Positions 56,150 to 64,000 of a stretch of DNA of 64,000 bases are shown here, piece by piece. The DNA lies in assembly GCA_009760885.1 (NCBI GenBank), contig CM019713.1, positions 4,767,531 through 4,831,530 on the forward strand. The letters run 5' to 3'. A program made the translations under genes and the position numbers. The notes beneath the pieces were generated by a model. The model made no database searches and was not told the DNA's origin. It saw only the letters and a list, made by a program, of their open reading frames with translations. Position 1 is the first letter of the stretch, and each line of letters opens with the position of its first letter. Source of the stretch: Achatina immaculata (lineage: Eukaryota; Mollusca; Gastropoda; Stylommatophora; Achatinidae).

Positions 56150-57528
56150 TCAAAAGAACATGTAAGGTTCTCAATTTGCAAGAAAAGCTGGGACTAATCA
56201 AACTTAGTAACCAATGCATGAACCATACTGATGCAAGTTGTAAGCTATGTCCTAGCTCAACAGTTATTACAATTCTTAAGGCTAAAGCCATCCTGATAGA
56301 GGAAATAAAAAACAGTCATTAGGAATCAGGACAGCCCAACTATTGAAAATGAAAAAAGTATTAACTGAGTGCATTCATGACAAAATCAGCCATAATATTC
56401 CTGTTAGCACAGCCATTATTCAGGCTAAAGCCCTAACATTCTTTAATGCAATGAAGGCTGAACGAGGAGAGACATTAACAGAAGAAAAATTTGAGGCAAG
56501 CAAAGTCTGGCTGAATGATTTGAAGCTAGGTAATACTACGGTAGTGTAGGGAAAGGAATCTAGTGAAGATACTGTAGTTATGAAATCTATCCTGCAGAGC
56601 TCTGAAAAACTATAGAAGATGGTGGTTACACAAAGCAAGAGATATTTAAATGCAGATGAAACAGGGCTAACTGGAAGAAAATGCCAGCTAGAACTTTTGC
56701 TGCAAATGACAATAAATCTATGCCTGGATGCAGGACTGCAAAAAGTCAGGCTAACATCACTGTTAAAGTCTACTAGAGCTGGTGACTATAAGCAAAAGCT
56801 GATACTTATATACCATTCTGAGAATCACAGGACCCTTCAAATCTATCATAAGCCTAGCCTTCCAGTTTATTACAAATCTAATGCAGAAGTTTCAATGACT
56901 GGTAATTATTTCAGCTCAGTTCTCAGATTATTTCATGCCTACAATTGAAGCTTATTGTAAAAACCAGAAAATTCCCTTTAAGATTCTACTGCTTGTTGAC
57001 AATGCTCCATGCTATTCAAGACTTGTGACTCAGGCCCACAAATAATTTCAAACTGTCATCCTACCCACAAACACAAGTTCATTGCTGCAGCCAATGGATC
57101 AAGCCATGATATCAGCTTTCAAATCATATTACTACGAAGAACTTTTGCTAAGGCCATGGCTGCATCAGATGCTGATGTTTCTCAGGGACTGAAGCAAAAT
57201 AAATTGAAAGCATTTTGAAAAGCTTCATGATTCTGTATGGAATTAAAATTAACAGATGCATGGGAGGAAGTGAGATCACTGATAGGAGCATGGAAAAAAT
57301 TAATTCCCAACACGACGGATGATTCTGAGGGTTTTCAACAACCTGTGGACAAAATTCAGATGTTGACATGGCAAGGAAATCAAAAGTGGAAGTCCAGCCC
57401 AAAAAAAATGTTACAGAACTACTCGGTTCTCATGATGTGCCTCTAAAAGATGAAGATCTTCTGACCGAACAAGTGAGAGAAAGCTGCTCACAGAACAACA
57501 GTCTCAGATGATACAGTTCAGTCTAGAG

Positions 57529-57871
57529 CAGTGGTTCTCCACCCATGGGCCATGCTAAACTATCAAAGCAGCAATAAAAAAAAGAGAGAAAAAAAAGTAG
57601 ATACAATAAACAAATTATTCAGCATTTTTCACGCAATGCATAGGGTCAGACTGCATGGATGCAAGCCGCAGAATTGTAGATCGCTTTATTAGTAAATGAA
57701 AAGAACTTTTGTGTAGCAATGAATATGCAGTTAAATATGTAGAGAAAATATTACATAATACTTTATAAAATTAGATTTATACCTGCAAATATAAAGCACT
57801 TTATTAGTGGGTCGCAAAAATGTTTGACTATTAAATGTGGGTCAAGCAGCAAAAGGGTCTGAGAACCGCTA
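57529..57871. mobile_element. hAT-type MITE with perfect 8-base target duplication
   Basis: A 343-base non-coding element starting CAGTGGTTCTCCACCC and ending GGGTCTGAGAACCGCTA. Its terminal inverted repeats (CAGTGGTTCTC against TAGCGGTTCTC) match hAT ends. The flanks carry GTCTAGAG at 57521-57528 and 57872-57879. Inserted within the Tigger relic. Confidence 0.93.
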
Positions 57872-58200
57872 GTCTAGAGAGACGATGATCAAAGAACCAG
57901 AGGAAGGACCCACGAAACGAGAGGAATTCATTGCTTGTAAGGAAAAAGTCAATCCTACATTTCAACCAAATTGCAAAAGTTAAGTGCAGGCCTACAAAAC
58001 CTACTGGCCTGTTACAAAAACTCTGAGAAAGGAGTAAAGCATCTGTTCAGAAACTTTAACTCTTTCATTTCTGAGATACCATTGCCACATCGACAGTGAA
58101 TCCTAACCCCTCAGCCGCAGCCCCCCCCCTCCAAGTTAAAAAAAAAAAATTAACTGAATTTTCTGATGAACATAATACTTAAATGAAGGCTTCTTTTTAT

Positions 58201-58890
58201 CTTTGGCATGCATCTGAAGCAATACATAGTCAGTTATTTACATGTTTTGCATCTGCAAGCTAAAGAAAGCCTAGACTTCATTTGTTCATCAGTTCCAGTT
58301 TTTGACTGAGCCTAATATGTGGGGACATCTGTGCAGGTGTATGTGTGTATGCATGTATAATATACAATGATTTTCCTGTTCAAAAAAAAAGAACAAAGCT
58401 AATAAGACATGGAGATAGATATAAAAAAATAACAATTAAGCACAATCTAATCCACATTAGACTTTAAGCTCTTCTTCTCCTAGTTTTCCTAATGATGCAT
58501 GATAAAATGGTTCCCAGACAACAATATTTTGTTTTGTGAATAACAATGTATATATAATGAAAAATTACAAATGTCACAAAAGAATTAAATTAAGAACTTT
58601 TTACATCAAGGAATCTTAGAGGGCTCAATCTCTGGGATAAAAAGAATGATGTTAATAAAGATTAGGAAAAAACTATAAACAAGATAAAATTTTAAATTGA
58701 TGAATTTTTTTTTTTCATCAATGATTACTTAAGATTTAAATGCAGATTTTGGATATTCACAAAGAAGGCAAATTTTAGTTTAGAGGCAAAACAAAAGCAT
58801 TTATTTTAATGTTAAAGGTAACTTAAGTCTAACAGAATGCATTGCAATAGTATTGTGAAAGGAAATTCAACTATTTTAGAGATCAAAACA
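58201..58890. other. Unassigned AT-rich spacer
   Basis: No signature recognised. Confidence 0.5.
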
Positions 58891-58894
58891 AAAC

Positions 58895-59735
58895 AGTCCT
58901 AACAGTTCAGTAGGTATATCTTAAGATGAGAAATCTAAAGCACATAAGACAATGATATGTTCTAATAGTATAGTGGTATATCTTACAATGACAGGAGCAC
59001 ATACGACAGTTATACACTAACAGTTTAGCAAGTATATCTTAAGACAAGACAATATGGAGGATACATGACAGTTACAACACGCACTGATAGTTTACCGGGT
59101 ATATCTTAAGAAAATCTGAAATACATGACAGTTACAACATGTACTAATTGTTTAGTGGGTATAATCTTAAGAAAATCTGGGATACACATGACAGTCACAA
59201 CATGTACTAATAGTTTAGTGAGTATATCTTAAGACAATCTGGAGTACATAGTACAGTGACAAGATCTAGCTGCTCAGTGTGTATATCTTATAAGATATGA
59301 AAATCTGGAGCACATACAACAGTTACAGCATACACTGACAGTTTTGTGAGTATATCTTAAGAAAATCTGGTGCACATAAGACAGTTACAACATGTACTAA
59401 CAGTCTAGTGAGTATATCTTGAGATGAGAAAATCTTAAACACATGACAGTTACATGCTCTAACAGTTCAGTGGGTATCTTAAAACAAGAAAATGTGAGCA
59501 TATATGACAGTTACAAAACCCACTAACAGTTTATGGAGTATATCTTAGGATGAGAAAATCTGGTCCACACATGACAGCTGCAACATGCACTAACAGTTTA
59601 GCGAGTATATCTTAAGATGAGAAAGTCTAGTGCATATATAACAGTTACAACATGCGCTATCAGTTCTATTGGCATATCTTGCGACGAGAAAATCTGGAGC
59701 ATAGAGCACATATGGCAGTGACTGCATGCACTAAA
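58895..59735. repeat. Tandem satellite, about 13 units of 60-66 bases
   Basis: Imperfect head-to-tail units around CTAACAGTTTAGTGAGTATA, TCTTAAGATGAGAAAATCTG and GAGCACATATGACAGTTACA. Unit starts are near 58904, 58964, 59031, 59089, 59150, 59211, 59270, 59336, 59399, 59461, 59526, 59590 and 59660. Confidence 0.93.
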
Positions 59736-59865
59736 ATTAACAAAATGAGGGACAAAGGTCAATAAACAGGGTTGCCTGGTGAACAAGGCACAAGAGACAA
59801 TTTAAACAGGAACACCAATGAAAGCAGTGTATATGGCCTAGATGTTACCGATATCATCAAGGATG

Positions 59866-59945
59866 TTACAATGACCACGTCAACGTGCTGTTATATAATA
59901 TTGCTCGTCACATCAACGTGCTGTTATATTACTGTTCGTTACGGG
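59866..59945. repeat. Short tandem duplication
   Basis: CACGTCAACGTGCTGTTATA and CACATCAACGTGCTGTTATA repeat about 34 bases apart, followed by similar CTCGT/TTCGT ends. Confidence 0.8.
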
Positions 59946-59949
59946 AACT

Positions 59950-61640
59950 CAACACACACGTTAACTATCCGTGCATATGTAACACGGACTAGTCACACAT
60001 CATTGGACTTGTGTGTCAATATGGATTAATAAACTGTTACAACCAATGTGTAAAATGAAAAGAACTTATAACAATATATAAACTACCGAACGATGAATGT
60101 GTCTGTCTGAAAAGAAAAAGAAAACTTATCGACTATAAAGGATTTGTGTGGCTAAACGCAAAATTATACCCAACTGTGCGTAATAAAAGTGAGAGCAATG
60201 ATCTAACTTCACAAAGCCTTGCTGGTGCGAACTTCTAAATGCAGGCAGGAGATATTCCTGCCAGTGTTTTAGCATTTTACATACGTGCCAACTGTTGTAA
60301 TATCAAAGCGCTATTCCTCCTACGGCCATGTTAACGTCATGAAACACGATGAAACAATTCGGGATCTAATTTGCTACCCCATGATCCTTACTCACGTCTG
60401 CCTCTACACTTCCACGGCAAGGTTGTCTACGCCAGAACGAGGCAGTGACACACTTTACGGCCTCCAGTCACAACATCACGATCCGAACAGACATGGCATT
60501 TTTCCCCCCTCTTCCTCGAGGTCAATGAGGCCGTTACCTTCTAGTGCAAACGCATTCTCACCTTGAACAAGTTGCTCAGAATATGATCGCTTATGCGACT
60601 ACAGTGCGAGTACGCCAGAATGGCAGGACTGTGCTAAATCTTGCAGACTTAAGGAATGTAACATGTAAATGCACACTCTTTAGATTATTCTCATCGCGCA
60701 CTCACATTGCGCATATATGGCCGGAAATTGCGTCAATGATCTAAATATGGGTATAACCCGGATTGGATGCATCTATGTCCTCGATTAAATAAAGTGTTCC
60801 TTACATCAAACGGTACAAGGCCTATTTGTAAACAATAGTTTACTTCACTAGTCTGACTTCATGGTGAAAAGTCGGTCAAGTTTCAGATTAACATAACAGC
60901 ACAAAGAAGTAAGATGTGGATGATTCGTATGAGGATGGGCTTTTTTTTTTTAGATTATCCCGAACCGTTTCAGATTTCCTACCCCGTATGCAGGAAACTC
61001 CTTCAGATCATCAGAGCGTGCTGCTGCAGATAGTGAAAAGTGGAGAGAATCTGTTACTGCCTTGCAACACTTGGCAATGATTATCGTGAGATTGATGGAT
61101 GCAGCGACGGGTTAAATCACCACAAAGGCCACTATGCTCAACTTAGTAAGCCCAGCCCCCACCCCGATCTATATCGTCTATCTTATAACGTAGGACATGA
61201 TTCTCATCTGGTCGTAATCTCTACTATTACTAAGCGACTTTGTGTTATACATCATATGAATGGATATTAATCTTTCGGCTGCATTGAAACTACAGATTTC
61301 CCAATATGTTCAGTCACGGTAGACACATGTCAAAACCTGCACAGCAATAGCCAAGGCGACTAACACATCCAGATACTATATGTACCTTTAAAAAAAAAGG
61401 GGGGGGGGTAGATGTGATACGTTTAAAAAAAACCCATCGTCTTAAGCTTTGTCTACAACGCCTGCATGACTAGTAGTTTATTGATGTGCCTTCTTCGTTG
61501 GTAGATGCGTAGGGCGTCGAACATGCACCGTTAAATCAAAGTACTCGGTCTTTAAAAAGTCAGTCAGTTATAATTTTCAATTTCTTCTTCTTCTTCTTCT
61601 TATTCTTATTCTTCAGTCTCCCTGGAACTCACAGTTGGTG
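59950..61640. other. CpG-containing region, no gene recognised
   Basis: Base composition differs from the rest (many CG dinucleotides). Open frames at 60285-60566 and 61040-61270 lack family signatures. A TTC repeat lies at 61583-61614 and a T/G run at 61388-61409. Includes the candidate SHOC2 promoter. Confidence 0.45.
60562..60760 (-). promoter_or_regulatory. Possible promoter and untranslated first exon of SHOC2
   Basis: A good minus-strand donor, TTCAAG|GTGAGAATGCG, ends at 60562. Upstream (60.6-60.75 kb) the sequence is richer in CpG than the rest of the window. It holds an ETS-like CCGGAAAT at 60721-60728, overlapping a CRE-like TGCGTCA on the plus strand, a pairing common in housekeeping promoters. 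Exon 1 of SHOC2 has a clear acceptor before its 5' UTR, so an upstream untranslated exon must exist. This is the best location seen, 7 kb upstream. It is inference without transcript support. Confidence 0.25.
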
Positions 61641-61689
61641 TTCTTTGTGGCTGATGCGGTGGGGATGTTGAGGGCGGTTAGCCAGGATA

Positions 61690-62060
61690 ATGTGAACCTC
61701 AGCATGAGGGAGAAAGAAAAAGTAGGTCCCGGAGAGAGAGAAAGGAAGGCGAGGAGGGAGAGGGAGAGAGAGAGAGAAAGGAGGGCTGAGGGAGAAAGGA
61801 CGACCGGAAGGGAAGAGAGTGAGGGAGAGAAAGAAAGGGAGGCCTGGGGAAAGACAGAAGGAGAGCCGGGGGAGGGGGAGAAGAGAATGCAAGAGGGGGG
61901 GAGATATGAAGGAGAACCGGGAGGGAAGAGAGAGAAAGGAAGCTGGGAGGTTGAGGTGGGGGAAACAGAGAAGGGGGAGAGGAGGGAGAAAGTGAAGACG
62001 GCCAGAGAGGGGAGAGGAAGGAGAATGTTGAGACAGCGAGATAAACCCACCCCACCCCCG
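61690..62060. repeat. Polypurine block 1 (GA/GGA-rich minisatellite-like)
   Basis: About 370 bases almost purely A and G on the plus strand, with recurring GAGAGAAAGGAGGGC-type units. The long open frames it creates on both strands are compositional artefacts. It is homologous along most of its length to block 2 at 63018-63385. Confidence 0.9.
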
Positions 62061-62418
62061 CCCCCGCCCATTACTGGGGGGTACCAAAGGAGAGATTGGA
62101 CAGGGTCTTGGTCAGCTAATTATTCACCAGCCCCGACGCTAGCATGTCAGCTAGGTCAACTATTGGCCGCTGACTGCCAAAACCGACATCGCCTTCAACC
62201 CCCCCCCCCCACCTCTCTACACACACAATTTTCACATTCTAAATTTGTAACCGGCGAGTTAAAATGAATTGTCCTCCTGCTGCCTGTCTCAAAAATAAAA
62301 TCAACAATATTTACCAGCATGTCCCCCACGTGCTAGCCGTATATTTTACATATTACGAGGTACATTATCGCTCCTACTACTCTCGGCCAATCTTAATTTA
62401 TTTTACAATCTGGGACAT

Positions 62419-62835
62419 TTAACTAAGAACGTAATTAAATAAGGCGATGCAAGTTTTACTGATTCTAAACTTGACTTGTATTGTCATGTAACTGATAATC
62501 GTAGAAGGATCTGTCCCGCTTGCTTGCATGGCAAACGCCTGAGTAATGGCTCCGAGCATTTCAATACCAATGTTTAATTCATCAAAGCAACGATATCCGG
62601 TTTCATGGCATAAACCTACAACCAGGACTTGGGAACGGTATTTCGATGCTGATACTTTTTTTTTTTTTTCATCTTGAACGTAGAGTTTTAGCGCTTTGAA
62701 AAAACAACAAGACTTGCGCGTGGATGGGCATTTGCCGATCCTACTGGAGTCACAGTCATTTTTTACTGTTTGTCTTTCTCTCGCGTCTACAGTGTTTTGT
62801 CTGCTATAGTGTTTTTTTCTAAGCAAATCATGCAC
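62419..62835 (-). pseudogene. Relic resembling dynein heavy chain AAA1 (Walker B region)
   Basis: A 138-codon minus-strand frame contains VVGLCHETGYRCFDELN and then IEMLGAITQ. Cytoplasmic dynein heavy chains have FVGLCQVGAWGCFDEFN followed by RMLSAVSQQ at AAA1, the Walker B site; QVK downstream also matches. The upstream part is disrupted by a lysine run from a poly(A) tract. It looks like a small decayed retrocopy or exon fragment. Similarity was judged by eye over about 35 residues only. Confidence 0.45.
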
Positions 62836-62954
62836 ACTTTGCTATAAAACTTTGAACTCTAATTATCTGTTTCCATTTTCGATCACTTTCTGACTTTATA
62901 TTAAATTCAGACATAAAAGTTAACTATAAAGGAGGTCCTTGATCTTGGTTCAAT

Positions 62955-63517
62955 GTAGGACAGTGGTTCTCAGACTGGGCGGTACCATACCCTCCCCCTC
63001 GGCCCTTTCCGGGGTGTTTTGGAAACGGATGGAGAGAAAGGAGGGTCCTGAGAGAGAGAAAGGTAGGTGAGGAGGAAGAGAGAGAAGGGAGGGCTGTGGG
63101 AGAGAGAAAGGAGGGCTTGAAGGGAAGAGAGGGAGGGAGAAAAAGAAGATCCGAGGAGAGAGAGAAAGGAGGGCCCGGGGAAAAACAGGGGGAGAAAGAG
63201 AAACGAGAGCAGGGGGGGAGAGAAGAGAATGCGAGAGAGGGGAGAGATAAGGAAGTAGGGCCGGGAAGGAAGACAGAGAAAGGAGGCCAGGAGGGGGAAA
63301 CATGGAGAGAAGAGAGAAAGCGAAAAGAGTGCCAGAGAGAGAAGAGGAAAGAGAGTGTTGAGAGAGCGAGAGAAAAAGGGTCGAAGGGGGGGGGGGGTAT
63401 CATAACCAACGGAGAGAAAAAAAATTGAGGGTTCACTTAAGGATGTTACCCGAGAGGCACTGGGGCGGCAGTCTGAAATGTTTGGGAACCATTGAATAGG
63501 GGCAAAATGAACTGACA
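62955..63517. mobile_element. Likely hAT-type element containing polypurine block 2
   Basis: Starts CAGTGGTTCTCAGACTGGGC and ends GAAATGTTTGGGAACCATTG, giving inverted ends CAGTGGTTCTCA / CAATGGTTCCCA as in hAT elements. The presumed 8-base target sites do not match cleanly. Between the ends lies the polypurine block at 63018-63385 and a G-run at 63386. Confidence 0.65.
63018..63385. repeat. Polypurine block 2, homologous to block 1
   Basis: Units GAGAGAAAGGAGGGC recur. Shared landmarks with block 1 in the same order: GAGAAGAGAATGC, GGGAAGGAAGACAGAG / GGGAGGGAAGAGAGAG, GGGGGAAACA, GAGTGTTGAGA / GAATGTTGAGA and GCGAGA. Confidence 0.9.
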
Positions 63518-63731
63518 TTTAATTAGCCGTTTTAAACAGCTGCAGTTCACGAAGCCACTTTGATGTGCGTATTACTTCTTCAGTAGATACAGGTAAACTG
63601 TAATTAATATTTTTTAAATGGCTGAAAATTGTTAGGGCTCTTTTCGTCTTAGCAGACGGTTTTATTAGAAGTTATCTCCTCGTGGAGCTTTCCGGACGTT
63701 GTTTTGCTGAACAGCTTCTCTCATGGCTGAC

Positions 63732-63763
63732 TGTAGAAGAAGAAGAAGAAGAAGAAGAAGAAA

Positions 63764-63796
<33 letters not shown>

Positions 63797-63858
63797 AACA
63801 ACAACAACGAGGAGGATGAGGAGGAGGAGGAGCAAAAGAAGTAGAAGAAGAAGAAGGT
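63732..63858. repeat. Compound triplet microsatellite
   Basis: Successive GAA, CAA, CAT/CAA, GAGGAG and GAA repeats. The Arg-, Thr- and Ser-rich open frames (63723-63932 plus, 63665-63889 minus) are repeat artefacts. Confidence 0.92.
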
Positions 63859-63965
63859 CCTTGATTTTCTTGATCATCACCAGAAACAACAGAACACGGT
63901 TGTATTACATATTTTTTTTCCTTTTAATTTGAGTTTCCTACGCAGTCTGCATTGAAAAAAAGTAT

Positions 63966-64000
63966 ACACACACACACACCACACACACACATATATATAT
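63966..64000. repeat. CA/TA microsatellite at the window edge
   Basis: ACACACAC followed by TATATATAT to the end. Confidence 0.92.

Larger units (their letters stand above)
55825..58200 (+). pseudogene. Tigger/pogo-type DNA transposon, decayed, twice interrupted
   Basis: The start ATGCCTCCTAAATGTGG (MPPK) at 55825 is followed, after the LINE D insert, by CKVLNLQEKLGLI and the CENP-B-type helix-turn-helix region ending HNIPVSTAIIQAKALTFFNA. Then come YLNADETGL (first catalytic Asp), LLVDNAPCYSR (second), TFAKAMAASDADVSQG and DAWEEVRSLIGAWKKLIPN, matching Tigger/TIGD transposases in order. Frameshifts and stops are frequent. Interruptions: LINE D copy 2 (55858-56149) and a hAT MITE (57529-57871). 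The C-terminal remnant fades out near 58.2 kb. Confidence 0.9.

Noticed and set aside
58895..59735. CRISPR-like regular repeat
   Set aside because: The units are adjacent and homologous throughout, with no unique spacers, and the genome is eukaryotic.
61613..62267. Long open frames on both strands (up to 210 codons plus, 152 minus)
   Set aside because: They are created by nearly stop-free polypurine sequence, are rich in Glu/Arg/Lys on one strand and Ser/Pro/Phe/Leu on the other, and overlap in all frames.
62924..63518. Open frames of 110-182 codons on both strands
   Set aside because: Same compositional artefact of polypurine block 2.
63665..63932. Arg/Thr-rich and Leu/Val-rich frames
   Set aside because: Translation of triplet microsatellites.

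Overview
This is a eukaryotic genomic window: AT-rich, intron-containing, with many simple repeats and heavily colonised by transposons. The one well-supported host gene is a SHOC2 (Sur-8) leucine-rich-repeat scaffold on the minus strand. Fifteen coding exons run from the start codon at 53396 to 20338 and join in perfect phase into 595 codons (human SHOC2 is 582). Only the last dozen or so codons are not securely placed. The organism is an invertebrate animal; the gene structure and the mix of short LINE families and tRNA-derived SINEs would suit a mollusc or other lophotrochozoan, but that is inference.

Layout. 1-10.3 kb: remnants of at least four LINE families, including a nearly intact but frameshifted APE/RT element at 1-2765, plus a piggyBac-like MITE sitting inside an older LINE. 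10.3-17 kb: AT-rich sequence without recognisable genes. 17-53.6 kb: the SHOC2 gene. Its introns carry LINEs of families A, B, C, D, E, F and G, tRNA-derived SINEs, a mariner relic and several minisatellites, in both orientations. 53.6-55.8 kb: no identified gene. 55.8-58.2 kb: a decayed Tigger/pogo transposon, itself hit by a LINE and by a hAT MITE. 58.9-59.75 kb: a tandem satellite of about 62-66 bp units. 59.9-61.6 kb: less AT-rich, CpG-containing sequence with a possible SHOC2 promoter and untranslated first exon. 61.65-63.5 kb: two homologous polypurine blocks flanking a dynein-heavy-chain-like relic. 63.7-64 kb: triplet and CA/TA microsatellites.

How it fits together. SHOC2 is the only gene likely to function. 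Everything else is mobile or repetitive DNA, and several nested insertions have readable target-site duplications (D into F, E into a SINE, D into Tigger, hAT into Tigger, piggyBac into F), giving a relative insertion chronology. The LINE families share a similar C-terminal Gly-His...Arg-Gly-Arg-Pro-Arg module, but each ends in its own short tandem repeat instead of poly(A): ATATAAG, ATAG, GAT, GA, AATG/ACTG or GAA.
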